Shown here: positions 53,132-63,068 of the stretch, in pieces
Layout: the number at the start of each line of letters is the position of its first letter
Position numbering within the stretch: position 1 is the stretch's first letter
From: Caulobacter sp. BP25
Lineage (GTDB): Bacteria > Pseudomonadota > Alphaproteobacteria > Caulobacterales > Caulobacteraceae
DNA length: 64,000 nucleotides
Direction: 5' to 3'
Assembly (NCBI RefSeq): GCF_002737755.1
Contig: NZ_PEGH01000007.1
Location: 169,435-233,434, forward strand
Translations under genes and position numbers: made by a program
The notes under the pieces: model-generated
The model's database searches: none
The model's input: the letters and a program-made list of their open reading frames with translations, nothing else
Told to the model about the DNA's origin: nothing

Positions 53132-55615
53132 CTAGAACGAAGCCCGTAGGGTCACGCCCCAGGTGCGCGGATCGCCCGGCTGGCCAGCGATGAGACCAGT
53201 GTTGCTGGGACCCACGGCCAAGAACTCGAAGTAGTTCTCGTCGAAGGCGTTGCGGACCCAGCCATAGAGGTTAAGGCCCTCATGAGTTCGGAAACCAGCC
53301 CGGAAGTTGGCGATCGAATAACCATCGACCCAGGTGTAGATCGAGGGCGAAGGATTGGACGAGAACTTGCTGCGGTAGCTGCCGTCATAGCCGACATAGA
53401 ACTCACCAGCCTTGCCGAGGAAGTCGCCCGGAACATTGGCCTCGACTCCCAGGGCCACGCTCCACTTCGAGACGCCCGGCAGCCGCTGTCCCGACACGTC
53501 GCAGTTGGCCGGGCTGAGCGCCCCCGCCACGCCGGCCGCACCGGGCGTTTGGGTCCCCGTCGCCACCGTTCCCCCGGAGAGTTCAGGCGGGCAAGGCGCA
53601 TCCACGAAGCGCACATATTTGGCGTCCGTGTAGGCGGCGTTGAGGTAGGTCGAGAACCGCGCGTTCGGTTGATACGCCGAATCCAGCTCCACGCCCTGGG
53701 TACGCACCTTTCCGGCGTTAGCCAGGTAGCCGCGCAACACGCCGAGCTGGCCGTTGGTCACCGTAGCCTGGTAGTTCTTGATGTCGCTGCGGAACACCGC
53801 GAGGTTGGCCGTCAGAGTGCGGTCCAGCCACTGGGTCTTCAGGCCGCCCTCGAAGTGATTGATGTCCTCGGGCTTGATCGACCCTGCCGCTTCGATCGGC
53901 TTGCCCGCCGCGTCGGTCGGAAGGCCGTTCTGGTTGATGCCACCCGTCTTGAAGCTCTTGGCGTAGGTGGCGTAGGCCAGCACATCGCGGTTTAGCTGGT
54001 AGCTGGCTGAAAGGTCGTAGGTGAAGTTCCAGTCGTCGAAGCTGGGAGCGCTCACCTGCGGCGTATAGACGGCCAGTTGCGCGGCTCGGCGCGCGCCCGT
54101 GTCGGTCAGAAGCACAGGCAATCCCTGACCGTCAAAGACCTTGCGCTCGTAGTAGCCGGACTTCTCGTCGTAGTTCAGGCGGACGCCCGGGGTCAGGGCA
54201 AAGGCGTCGGTGACCTTCCAGCTGAGCTGGCCAAACACCGCGAAGCTCTTGCTCTTCAACCACTGAGTGTTGAACGCCGTCAGGCCCGCCAAGACGCTAG
54301 GGTCGTTGGACAAGGCGTTGCTGGGCGCGATGTTCCAACGGCTAGCCGAGACGCCCTGTTGCTCGGTTCCCTGGGTGTCGATGCGCTGCTGGAAGGCGAA
54401 TGCGCCGACCACCAAGTCATGAGAGTCCCAGGAGCGGTTGAAACGTAGTTCCTGGCTATATTGGTCCTGTTGCGACGGGTTTTGCGACTTCGCCACTATG
54501 GACAGGCCCAGGAAATCGCGGTCGTTCTGCGGCTCCCAGTCCCAGAAGCGCCACGCCGAAACCGAGGTCAGCGTGCCGCCGGCGACGCTCCAGACCACCC
54601 TGGCCGATGCGCCGCCAATCTTGTTGCCGGCGTTGAGCTCGGCGTCGACATCGGTGACGCGGTCGAAGGCGTTGGTGCTGGGGACCGCATAGCCCAGGGC
54701 CGCAGTCAGGGCCGCGTACTGACGGTTCAACGCCCGCTGCGTGGCGCCGGTGCGCACATAGATCTGAGCGTAACCCTCAGGATCCTGGGCGCTGTAATCA
54801 GCGGCCAGCGTGACCGACAGGTTCTCATTGGGTTTGAACAGCAGCTGGCCGCGCAGGCCCAGATTGTCCTGCTCGTTGATGTAGCGGCGGCTGGCGACGT
54901 TGTAGATCGTGCCGCGCCGGTGGGTGCTGGACACGGCCAAGCGCGCCGCGACCTTGTCACTTAGCGGCCCGGAGATGGCCGCCTTGGCTTGCTTGTACTC
55001 AAGATTGCCCAGCGAAACCTCAGCGTTGGCCTCGAAGTCGAAGGTCGGCTGGCGGGTGGTGATGTTGATCGCGCCAGCGGTCGTGTTCTTGCCGTAAAGC
55101 GTGCCCTGCGGACCGCGCAGGACCTCGATCCGATCGACGTCCAGGAAGTCGAAGGTGGCGGTGGCGACCCGCGAGTTATAGACGTCATCGACATAAATTC
55201 CGACGCCTTGCTCGAAGCCGTCACTGGTCAGGCCGAACGGCACGCCCAAACCCCGGATGTTTACCGACGTGTTGCGCGGGTTCGACGAGTAGAACTGCAG
55301 GGTCGGGGTAAGCTGCTGCAGGCGGCCGACATTGAACGACCCCGTCCCGTCCAGGCGGTCGCCGCCGACCACCGACACGGCCAACGGCACCGACTGCACG
55401 GTCTCGGACCGGCGGCGGGCGGTAATTGTCAGAGCCTCTACCGTGGCCCCAGCGACGTTCGAGCGATCAGCCGCAGTGTCTTCGGCGGTCGTTGACTCAG
55501 CAACGGCAACCGTCGCGTCCGCGATCACGCCGGCATAGGCCCCGCTGGCGCCGCCGCACAGCAGCGCCGCGAGTAGCAGCGCCCTGGTCGCATCGTTACG
55601 CTGGCTGAAAGACAT
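53132..55615 (-). CDS. TonB-dependent receptor
   Basis: I start at 55615 (MSFSQRNDATRALL), after GAGGGGATC. The 827-residue receptor has a signal ending near GAYAG, a TonB-box-like EALTITARRRSETV, plug motifs VPLAVSVVGGDRL, VNIRGLGVPFG and IEVLRGPQGTLYGKNTTAG, and a barrel ending TLRASF. It is divergent from the glycoside-hydrolase remnant and pectate-lyase-like gene, which suggests an oligosaccharide ligand. Confidence 0.92.
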   Translation of the reverse strand: MSFSQRNDATRALLLAALLCGGASGAYAGVIADATVAVAESTTAEDTAADRSNVAGATVEALTITARRRSETVQSVPLAVSVVGGDRLDGTGSFNVGRLQQLTPTLQFYSSNPRNTSVNIRGLGVPFGLTSDGFEQGVGIYVDDVYNSRVATATFDFLDVDRIEVLRGPQGTLYGKNTTAGAINITTRQPTFDFEANAEVSLGNLEYKQAKAAISGPLSDKVAARLAVSSTHRRGTIYNVASRRYINEQDNLGLRGQLLFKPNENLSVTLAADYSAQDPEGYAQIYVRTGATQRALNRQYAALTAALGYAVPSTNAFDRVTDVDAELNAGNKIGGASARVVWSVAGGTLTSVSAWRFWDWEPQNDRDFLGLSIVAKSQNPSQQDQYSQELRFNRSWDSHDLVVGAFAFQQRIDTQGTEQQGVSASRWNIAPSNALSNDPSVLAGLTAFNTQWLKSKSFAVFGQLSWKVTDAFALTPGVRLNYDEKSGYYERKVFDGQGLPVLLTDTGARRAAQLAVYTPQVSAPSFDDWNFTYDLSASYQLNRDVLAYATYAKSFKTGGINQNGLPTDAAGKPIEAAGSIKPEDINHFEGGLKTQWLDRTLTANLAVFRSDIKNYQATVTNGQLGVLRGYLANAGKVRTQGVELDSAYQPNARFSTYLNAAYTDAKYVRFVDAPCPPELSGGTVATGTQTPGAAGVAGALSPANCDVSGQRLPGVSKWSVALGVEANVPGDFLGKAGEFYVGYDGSYRSKFSSNPSPSIYTWVDGYSIANFRAGFRTHEGLNLYGWVRNAFDENYFEFLAVGPSNTGLIAGQPGDPRTWGVTLRASF

Positions 55616-55676
55616 GTCCGATCCCCTCGTTTGAAAATACGAAGGGACCAATACCCTTTAAATCCGATAGGAATAA

Positions 55677-56633
55677 ATGTATTTAGCTGGGGCAGCCATT
55701 AGCAGAGCTGAAGAACCGGCTGACTGCGCCAGGCCTCTTCCTGATCCTTCGCGCTCAGCAAGGGCACGGCATACTCGACGCTACAAGCGCGGAGAGACCG
55801 CCGGTTGGCGGGCCCTTCGCCTCTTCGAGGGCGAGACCAAAGTGCTTAGCGACGAACAGCTGGCGCTTTTTAGCGGGCTTCCGCGACTGATCCCGACCAG
55901 CGAGGTCGTCTCGGATCGAGAGATCTGGGTGACGGCGACCGCGCTAAAGCCCGCCAAGACGACGAGGATCGGCGTCTCGGGCATCGCCAAGAGTCTGCGC
56001 GAGCAGCTCGTGGCCCTGCCGAATGTGGTGGTCGAGGACTTCAAGCCTGTTGCCCGCTACACAGCCATCGTCGCCTCGGGCCTGAAGACCGACGAGATCG
56101 TGCGTCGCCAGGTTGGCGAGCAGACCGGTCTCGAGGCCCAGCCCACCAAGGATGGCAAGCCGAAGCTTGTGCCGGGCGAGCTGCCGCCCGAGGTGCTGAC
56201 CGCCATCCAGGCGGGCACGCCGCTGCTGGCGATGGTCCAGGAAGACGGACTCGCTGACGGTGTGGCCAAGCAACTGTCGGCCTTGGGGCTCTTCAGCTAT
56301 TCCGGCCAAGTCGGCGGACTGCGGGCGCCGTAGATGGGCAACTGGAACTATGTTCGCGCCCATTCGACCTTTGCCGGTCTGCCAGACGATATGGCCCTGA
56401 GCGTGCTGCACCAAGTCGAGGGACAGCCGTTGAACGGTCTCCTGATCGACGGTCAGGACGTAGAGGTCATCGCCGCCTAAAGCCGCGACCATGACCGCAA
56501 GAACGGCGCGGCCAGCATCATTGCTCGCAAAGATAAGGCGCGTGTGCTGGTGCATCGCCTGCCGGACATGGTCAAACCGCTTCAATAGCGTTGGTTGGCC
56601 AACGCGATCGCCTGGCGGTCGAGCGGCGCATGA
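55677..56633 (+). pseudogene. Glycoside hydrolase (family-2-like) C-terminal remnant with nonsense codons
   Basis: One frame stays coding-like for over 900 bases but is broken by TAG at 56331, TAA at 56478 and TAG at 56586 before ending at TGA 56631. Between them it reads GGLRAP-stop-MGNWNYVRAHSTFAGLP, then SRDHDRKNGAAS and RVLVHRLPDMVKPLQ, segments I associate with the C-terminal part of large glycoside hydrolases. The first stop stands where Trp is expected. The upstream part lacks a catalytic domain, so the gene is truncated at its 5' side as well. The family label is tentative. Confidence 0.65.
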
Positions 56634-56644
56634 GGAGAAGCGGC

Positions 56645-57877
56645 ATGATAACGCGACGCGATACTTTCCTGACCGCTGCGGCCTTCTCGTCGACGCCCGG
56701 TCTCGCGCTGGCGGCGCCTGGCAAGCCGAAGTTCGAGCGCTTGGGTTGGGCCGGCAAAACGCCCGGCGGCGAAGGCGGCAAGGTCATCCGGGTCAAGACC
56801 CTGGAGGGCGACGGCCCGGGCTCTCTGCGCGAGGCCGTCGCCGCCAAGGGCCCGCGCACCATCGTCTTCGACGTCGGCGGAGTGATCGACCTCAAGCGTC
56901 ACAGCATCAAGGTGGTCGAGCCCTTCCTGACGATAGCGGGCGAGACCGCGCCGTCGCCGGGCATCACCCTGATCCGGGGCAGCCTGGCGATCGAGAGTCA
57001 CAATGTCATCGTCCGCCATATACGCGTGCGCGCCGGCCGAGACGGCGAGGCGTTCAAGAGCGGATGGGAGGTCGACGGTATCACCTGCTGGAAGGCTCAC
57101 GACGTCATCGTCGACCACTGCTCGGTCAGCTGGGCCACGGATGAGAACCTGTCGGCCTCGGGACCGCGCTTCACCGGAGGCGAGGATCCGGCCGGCTGGC
57201 GCGACGGGACCTCGCACTGCATTACCTTCAGCAACAACATCGTCGCCGAAGGCCTGTCGAACGCCAGCCATTTGAAGGGCGAGCACTCCAAGGGCAGTCT
57301 GATCCACGACAACGCCTACCAGGTGCTGATCGTCGGCAACCTCTATGCTCACAACCGCGAGCGCAACCAGTTGTTCAAGGGCGGCGTCGAGGCGGTGACG
57401 ATCAACAACTACATCTACAATCCCGGCACGCGCTGCATGCACTACGCGCTGAACGCCTCGGAGTGGGTGCGTCACGCTTGGCGCAAGGGCCAGTTGGTCA
57501 TCGCCGGCAATGTCGTGAAGGGCGGGGCGTCGACCCGGCCGGACCTGCCATTCCTAATCGTCGAGGGGCAGGGCGACCTGGAGCTCTACGCCCACGACAA
57601 TCCGGCCTACTACGCCGATGGGACCGAGATGCCGCCGGTGCGGATCCTGAACACCGACCCGTTCCCCAAAATCAAGCTCCTGGGCAAGGTGCCCTTCTGG
57701 CCGGAGGGCCTGAGGCTGAAGCCGTCCAGCCAAGTCGCTGGACATGTGCTGAGCAACGCTGGCGCGCGGCCGTGGGATCGTGACGCCGTGGACAAGCGGA
57801 TCGTCCGCGAGGTCAAAACGGGTGAGGGCAAGGTGATCGACGACGAGGCCGAAGTGGGCGGCTATCCAAAAGCTTGA
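56645..57877 (+). CDS. Secreted pectate-lyase-like polysaccharide lyase
   Basis: I start at ATG 56645, after GAGGAGAAG. The 410-residue protein begins with a signal (MITRRDTFLTAAAF...ALAA). The beta-helix shows GSLREAVAAKGPRTIVFDVGG, TIAGETAPSPGITL, HCSVSWATDENL and FSNNIVAEGL, hallmarks of the PL1-like/right-handed beta-helix pectate lyases. It lies downstream of the dead glycoside hydrolase and near a TonB receptor, a remnant pectin or polysaccharide locus. Confidence 0.9.
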   Translation: MITRRDTFLTAAAFSSTPGLALAAPGKPKFERLGWAGKTPGGEGGKVIRVKTLEGDGPGSLREAVAAKGPRTIVFDVGGVIDLKRHSIKVVEPFLTIAGETAPSPGITLIRGSLAIESHNVIVRHIRVRAGRDGEAFKSGWEVDGITCWKAHDVIVDHCSVSWATDENLSASGPRFTGGEDPAGWRDGTSHCITFSNNIVAEGLSNASHLKGEHSKGSLIHDNAYQVLIVGNLYAHNRERNQLFKGGVEAVTINNYIYNPGTRCMHYALNASEWVRHAWRKGQLVIAGNVVKGGASTRPDLPFLIVEGQGDLELYAHDNPAYYADGTEMPPVRILNTDPFPKIKLLGKVPFWPEGLRLKPSSQVAGHVLSNAGARPWDRDAVDKRIVREVKTGEGKVIDDEAEVGGYPKA

Positions 57878-58017
57878 AGGCCGAACTAGACCCGCGCTAT
57901 CGCCGCATGAAAGCGTCCCATGTGCTGGAGGTTTCTGATGCGCCCAAAGCCGGCCATGGCTACCAGTTTACGGTGCGGGTGGTCGTGGCAAGAATTGCTG
58001 CTACCAACCTTGTCTGA
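57874..58017 (+). other. Coding-like 47-codon remnant after the pectate lyase
   Basis: From a TTG overlapping the lyase stop, an open frame ends at 58017 and includes HVLEVSDAPKAGHGYQFTVR, which looks like a beta-strand domain fragment. It may be the edge of a deleted gene or a very short ORF. Confidence 0.25.
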
Positions 58018-58034
58018 AGACCGGAGGCTAGGAT

Positions 58035-58640
58035 TTGAAGTCGGGCAAAGATGCAACGCGCGCGAGAATTGTCGCGGCGGCCGAGCAGGTGTTTCGTAGG
58101 GATGGCGTGAACGCCTCTCTGGAGCTCGTCGCGGCGGAAGCAGGTGTTTCTCGCGCCACGCTTTTCAGGCTTTTCGACGATCGAGACGCTCTTATGGTTG
58201 AGATCATGGAGGTGATGGTTGCTCGATACGAAGAGCGCGCCGCCGCCTGTGTCGACAAACCTGATGGGTTGGCTCGTCTTCTGCGGCTAGCGGCGGAGGA
58301 AGTCTCAAACCAAGCCCCCATGGTTCGCTACTGGCGTGGCATGGATCCCAATCTGCCAGCCATGCGAAGCGCGATGGCCCGACACAGGGAGCCATTCGAG
58401 CGCGCACTGCTCGCGGCAAAACGTTTCGGTCATTGCCGGCCTGACGTCGACATGATCGATATCTCTCTGCTGGGATCCCTATTCAATGCGTCTGTGACGC
58501 TCTTTTCCGATAGTGAGCGGGATGAGGCTATGCGACGAGCTTGGCGCATGGCCGTTTCCATTCTGGGACTGGTGGACGAAGGAGCGCGACGCGATTTTCA
58601 CGCTCCTTCTCAAGCCGTCAGTAGCTTGCCGACACAGTAA
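58035..58640 (+). CDS. TetR-family transcriptional regulator
   Basis: TTG start at 58035 with GGAGG 6 bases upstream. The 201-residue protein has the TetR HTH (LELVAAEAGVSRATLFRLFDDRD) and a helical C-terminal domain. Its 3' end overlaps that of the convergent TonB receptor by 23 bp. It may control the amine oxidase-receptor operon, whose promoter region has palindromes. Confidence 0.92.
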   Translation: MKSGKDATRARIVAAAEQVFRRDGVNASLELVAAEAGVSRATLFRLFDDRDALMVEIMEVMVARYEERAAACVDKPDGLARLLRLAAEEVSNQAPMVRYWRGMDPNLPAMRSAMARHREPFERALLAAKRFGHCRPDVDMIDISLLGSLFNASVTLFSDSERDEAMRRAWRMAVSILGLVDEGARRDFHAPSQAVSSLPTQ

Positions 58641-61140
58641 GGCCAATCCGGCGCCCTTCGCCGGCATAGACCTCGGGAATGTTCAGAGCGGACGGATAGC
58701 CGACCCGGCTGGACTGAAGGTATGAATTGGCGACGTACGCCTTGTCGAACACGTTTGTCGCCCACAGCGCCATACTATACGCGTCCTTGCTGAAGGTCAG
58801 GCGGACATTGGTGAGCGTTCTCGCGCCGATTTCGGTGGTGTTCGTCAGGTTGACATATGATGAGCCTGTGTAGTTCACGTCCACCCGACCTTCGGCGATC
58901 CAGTCAGTCCAGACGGCGTGCTTGGTGGTGGCGTGGAGATTCCATTGAGTCTTCACCGAGCGGGTCGGCCGGTTTCCGGAGATCAGCGGAACGGTCGCCG
59001 TCGCTCCGTTGGCCAGCCTGACCGTGGTGATCCTGCACCCCGGGGCCGCTGTACCCGTCGAGGTCACGCAATAGATCGAGGACGAAGAGTCATAGGCGCC
59101 GCCCTGAAACTTCGGGTCGGCGTAGGTGAACGATCCGCCCAGGCTGATGGTGTCGCTGGCCAGCCAGTCGGTCTGGAGCTCGACGCCGTTCGACTTGATG
59201 GCGCCGGCGTTGAGGATCACTGCGGTCGGCACCACGAGGGAGGGGTTGGCGGTATAGGCGCGGCTCTGAACGTTCTTCCAATCGGTATGGAAGACGGCCG
59301 CGTTGAAGAGCAGCCGGCGGTCGAACAGGCGGCTCTTCAGTCCAGCCTCGTAGGTCCAGTTCTCTTCTTCCTTGTAGGCGACTTCGCTGGCGAGGATGCC
59401 TGCCGTGCCGCCCACGGCATTAGGATTGAAGCCGCCGGATCTAACGCCCTTGGCCGCCGTTCCATAGAAGAAGATCGTCGGGCTGTACTGATAGTCGAGG
59501 CTAAAGCGGGGTGTGACGTTCTTGAAGGTTTCGTGGTACTTCGTGCCCGCAGTGGCGAACGCGCCTGCGCTCGGTATATTCACGCCGGCGATTGTCTTAT
59601 AGGCCGTGGTCGAGAAGTTCTGCGACCACTTGCTGTCAGCGTTATAGCGCGCCTCGGCGCTGAAGTTCATCTTGCCAAGGCTATATCCGACCGATCCGAA
59701 TATAGATGTCGTACGGGTCGCAGACTTGGTGTAGCTGGCGAACATCTGCTTGTTCACGGGATCGGCCGAGGCATAGAGATTGGCCAGGGCGTTGTAGGCT
59801 CCTACGCCGCTGGCTGCGGGAGACAGCTGGTTGAAGCTGATGAAGCGCTCGTTCGAGGCCAGGCTCGAGGAGTCGAACGATAGGCCGCTGGCGTAGAGCG
59901 GGATGGTCGAGTTGAAATAGTACCCACCCAACATCCACTTGAACTTGGCGTCGTCGCGCGACTGCAGACGGATTTCCTGGCTGACCGTTCGCACCTTCTC
60001 CCGAACCGAGGAGTACGCGTTGAGCTGGAGGGTCCGCGCGTAGGTCGGATTGGTGGCGCAGCTGGCGCCGAGCGTGCAGACGCCGGCGAGCTGCCCGGTC
60101 CCCGAGACGTCGTAGTCCGTGTAGCCAATGTTCTGGGACGCGTTGGCGCCGCTGACGCTGACCAACGAGCCCCAATCGAAGTCCCATTTCATGTCCAGTG
60201 AGACCTGGGCGTTCTTGGCGTGGGTGTCTGGAACGTTGGACGAGATGTTCGCGCTCGAGCCCGGCTTCAGCTTTCCGCAATAGAGGGTGAAGAGGCCTGT
60301 CGCCGCGTTAGTGGTCCCGCAGTTGAAGGTTTTGGGATCCAGCAGGCTGGTAGGCGTCGGCTCGGCCTTGGAGTCCGTATAAAACCCGGCCAAGGTGGCG
60401 GAAAACGCGTCCGTCGGCTCCCACTCAAGGGATCCACTGATGGCGGCCTTCTTGTAGCCGCCTAGATTGTCGCTCGAGTTCGAGGCGTTCTTGGCGTAGC
60501 CGTCATAGGTGGTGTAGCCGGCCGCGACGCGACCGTAGAGACTTTCCGCCAGCGGCCCGGAGACGGTCGCGCGAGCGCGATAGTCCTTGTCCGCGCCCAT
60601 CGTCGCCGAGCCTGCGGCGCTTAAGTCGCGAGATGGGCGCTTGGTCGTGATCCCCAGCGCGCCAGCGAAGGTCGAACGACCATAGAGGGCGCTCTGGGGC
60701 CCCTTAGCGATTTCGATCGCCCCAATGTCAAGGACCGAAATCATGTCCAGGGTGTTGCGGCTGGTCTGATAGATGCCGTCGATGAACAGGCCGACGTTGG
60801 CGTCGGTATTCAGGTCTGTGCTCGTGTTCGCCGGCGCCAGGCCTCGGAGATAGACCGTTTGGAGGTTGCCGCCGCTTGAGGTGGTCATGAAGACGCCCGG
60901 CGTGCCGTTGCCCAGATCGGCCAGGCTATTGATGCTACGCCTTTCGAGCTCAGCGTCGGAAAGCGAGGTAATGGTGATCGGCACGGACTGGACGTCTTCC
61001 GCGCGTTTGCGGGCGGTGACGAGAATTTCGCCAAGCTCGACGGATGCGGAGGCGTTTGGACTGGCTTGAGCGAAGGCCCGATCGGACGCGATCAGCGCCA
61101 AGGCGCAGCTCGCAGTGGTCAAAAGAAGTCGTCTGTTCAT
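58618..61140 (-). CDS. TonB-dependent receptor
   Basis: An 840-residue receptor: signal (MNRRLLLTTASCALALIASD), TonB-box-like GEILVTARKRAEDVQ, plug motifs VYLRGLAPAN, FIDGIYQ and IEIAKGPQSALYGRSTFAG, and C-terminal LTVSASY. It lies 64 bp after the amine oxidase gene on the same strand and is probably co-transcribed with it. Confidence 0.92.
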   Translation of the reverse strand: MNRRLLLTTASCALALIASDRAFAQASPNASASVELGEILVTARKRAEDVQSVPITITSLSDAELERRSINSLADLGNGTPGVFMTTSSGGNLQTVYLRGLAPANTSTDLNTDANVGLFIDGIYQTSRNTLDMISVLDIGAIEIAKGPQSALYGRSTFAGALGITTKRPSRDLSAAGSATMGADKDYRARATVSGPLAESLYGRVAAGYTTYDGYAKNASNSSDNLGGYKKAAISGSLEWEPTDAFSATLAGFYTDSKAEPTPTSLLDPKTFNCGTTNAATGLFTLYCGKLKPGSSANISSNVPDTHAKNAQVSLDMKWDFDWGSLVSVSGANASQNIGYTDYDVSGTGQLAGVCTLGASCATNPTYARTLQLNAYSSVREKVRTVSQEIRLQSRDDAKFKWMLGGYYFNSTIPLYASGLSFDSSSLASNERFISFNQLSPAASGVGAYNALANLYASADPVNKQMFASYTKSATRTTSIFGSVGYSLGKMNFSAEARYNADSKWSQNFSTTAYKTIAGVNIPSAGAFATAGTKYHETFKNVTPRFSLDYQYSPTIFFYGTAAKGVRSGGFNPNAVGGTAGILASEVAYKEEENWTYEAGLKSRLFDRRLLFNAAVFHTDWKNVQSRAYTANPSLVVPTAVILNAGAIKSNGVELQTDWLASDTISLGGSFTYADPKFQGGAYDSSSSIYCVTSTGTAAPGCRITTVRLANGATATVPLISGNRPTRSVKTQWNLHATTKHAVWTDWIAEGRVDVNYTGSSYVNLTNTTEIGARTLTNVRLTFSKDAYSMALWATNVFDKAYVANSYLQSSRVGYPSALNIPEVYAGEGRRIGLTVSASY

Positions 61141-61204
61141 TTCTACTCTCCCCTAGATCGTGAAACTTCTTTGCGCGGCGCACGCTCGGTCGCGGCTAGC
61201 CGGC

Positions 61205-62680
61205 TCAGGCGCGACTGATGATCTCAAGTGCGACGCGCTCGCCGCTCTCGAGCGCGGACTCCATGCCGAACTCGATCCTACGCGTGTGTTCGCCAGCGAA
61301 GTGCATCACCTGCCAGGGGGTGAGCATGTCGCGCGCGAACGCGTTGACCTGGCCGGGCGCCAGACTGAAGCCGCAGCCGAGTTGCAGGGGATCGAGAGCC
61401 CAATCCTTGTAGGTGTTGAGGCGGACACGGCCGCGGGAGGCCGGACGCAGACGGGCCAGTTCCTCGAAAAGGTAGGGAGCCACCGCCTCCGGTCCCCGGG
61501 CGCTGATGGCGGTCGCCGCTGGGCCGACCATCACGATCATGGCCCGGTGGGCTCCGGTCCCCTTATGGTTGTCGATCGCCCAGAACATGCCCATGGGCCC
61601 GTCCGTCGAGAAGGAAGGCGGCAAGCCATCGTCCAGCCAGAACGGCTCGACGGTCAGGTACATCCGTGCGGTGTTGGCGTAGGGCATCTGGGTGATGGCC
61701 TGCGTCACGAGCGGATTGGGCTTGGCCTCGATGGAGATCTTGCGAAGACGCGTGAACGGCACCGCCGAGACCACGAAACGTGCGTTGAAGACCTGACCGT
61801 CTTCGCATGTCACCCTGGCCGACCGATCGGTCATTTCGATGCGGGCGACGGCCTTGTTCAGGCGGACTGCGTCTCCGAGGTGAGCGGCCATCGCCAACGG
61901 CAGTCGCTGACATCCCCCTTCGATGTTCGAAATCGCGGCGAGACCGCCAATCTCCTTGTGGTCGTTGCCCTCGCCAAACGGATGATCCTTGCGAGGGGCT
62001 CCGCCGTCGCCGAGCTTGCGCTCAAGGCCGCCTCGAACCTCCTCCTGCCACATCCGCAGAACCGAAGTACCGTCGATGCTGATGCCGGGGGTCGATAGCG
62101 CGGCCAACTCGATGGCCTGAGGACTGTGGCCGCGAGCCTGCAGCAATTGTCTCAGACTGATGTCGTATTGGGCGAAGCGAGGATTGAGCCAATCGTCGAG
62201 CTCGACCAATGGATTATATTTCGAGACTAGGCGCGACCCCATCATCAGGGGCGTGATCTCCCGTTCCTCGCCGACACATTGATTCAAGGGCGACTGGGAC
62301 CAAGTCTTGTTGTCGATCCAGGTGTCCTTGTAGTGCGCGCCGAAGGTCAGAAGGTCTCTGTCTTCGGTCACCAGCTTCAGGCCTAGCCGCTGGCAGAGAT
62401 CGATCGCCCGCGCGTATCCACGTCCAATCTGGCTTGCGCCGACATCGATGCCGCCCTCCACGGTCTGGACTGTCTTGACGCGGCCGCCGACCTCGCTAGC
62501 GGCTTCGAGCACGATCGGCCGCAGGCCTTGCTCCTTGAGCAGCATTGCGGCGTTCAAGCCCGAGAGGCCCGCGCCGATAATGATCACATCGTGGCTTTCA
62601 GCCGCCTTGGCGCCTCCGTGGATCAACGGAACGGCGCTCGCGGCCGCGGCGGCTAGAAGATGACGTCTGTTGAGAGCCAC
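61205..62680 (-). CDS. Secreted flavin monoamine oxidase-family protein
   Basis: I start at GTG 62680, preceded by GGGGAT; a GTG at 62725 would add 15 residues. A Tat-like signal (NRRHLLAAAAASAVPLI) precedes the FAD motif VIIIGAGLSGLNAAMLL and the second FAD segment GGRVKTVQ. The C-terminal FAD contact is FAGEHTRRIEFGMESALESG. Members oxidise amines or amino acids. The 491-residue length is normal. It is the first gene of the operon with the TonB receptor. Confidence 0.88.
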   Translation of the reverse strand: MALNRRHLLAAAAASAVPLIHGGAKAAESHDVIIIGAGLSGLNAAMLLKEQGLRPIVLEAASEVGGRVKTVQTVEGGIDVGASQIGRGYARAIDLCQRLGLKLVTEDRDLLTFGAHYKDTWIDNKTWSQSPLNQCVGEEREITPLMMGSRLVSKYNPLVELDDWLNPRFAQYDISLRQLLQARGHSPQAIELAALSTPGISIDGTSVLRMWQEEVRGGLERKLGDGGAPRKDHPFGEGNDHKEIGGLAAISNIEGGCQRLPLAMAAHLGDAVRLNKAVARIEMTDRSARVTCEDGQVFNARFVVSAVPFTRLRKISIEAKPNPLVTQAITQMPYANTARMYLTVEPFWLDDGLPPSFSTDGPMGMFWAIDNHKGTGAHRAMIVMVGPAATAISARGPEAVAPYLFEELARLRPASRGRVRLNTYKDWALDPLQLGCGFSLAPGQVNAFARDMLTPWQVMHFAGEHTRRIEFGMESALESGERVALEIISRA

Positions 62681-62756
62681 GAATAATCCCCAAGGAAGAC
62701 GAGCTGTAGAGCTCTGCTGACGCACGTCCTTTGAAGGACGCCGTTACCTCAAGGGG

Positions 62757-62772
62757 TGAGACTTCAGTCTCA
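62757..62772. promoter_or_regulatory. Palindrome TGAGACT-N2-AGTCTCA
   Basis: A perfect 7-bp inverted repeat, 77 bp upstream of the amine oxidase start. On the minus strand its core CTGAAG is also the centre of GTCTGAAGAC at 58012-58021, just upstream of the TetR gene. A TetR-family operator is a reasonable guess. Confidence 0.4.
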
Positions 62773-62797
62773 TTTTCAACGTAGTGCTGTTTTTTGA

Positions 62798-62819
62798 CCG
62801 TCTGTCGGATAGCAGACGG
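62798..62819. promoter_or_regulatory. Inverted repeat CCGTCTG-N8-CAGACGG
   Basis: A perfect 7-bp inverted repeat 118 bp upstream of the amine oxidase start, next to a T6 tract that is on the wrong side for a terminator of the RND gene. Probably an operator or structural element. Confidence 0.35.
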
Positions 62820-63068
62820 CGGCCTCTTCATAGAAAGTCGACGATTGGCTCTTGATGCATCAGCCAAACCGACGCCACCGCCGCAGCCACCAGCCTAAGG
62901 AGCCGAGTCGGAGAATTGGAAAGCTTGTCGCCTAGTCCGAGGTGAGGCGCGCCCCCGCGAATGTCGCCTTCCTGCAGGTGCGCCTGGCGCACGACGCCAG
63001 TAGGGGGAGGGCCAGCCGAAATATCCGCCAAGATACAGCCTGGACGAGGTTTCGACCGGCCCCTGGAG

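Larger units (their letters stand above)
62681..63068. other. Intergenic region between RND and amine-oxidase operons
   Basis: 388 bases, no convincing gene. It holds two inverted repeats listed separately and a T6 run near 62790; the amine oxidase promoter must lie here. Confidence 0.5.
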
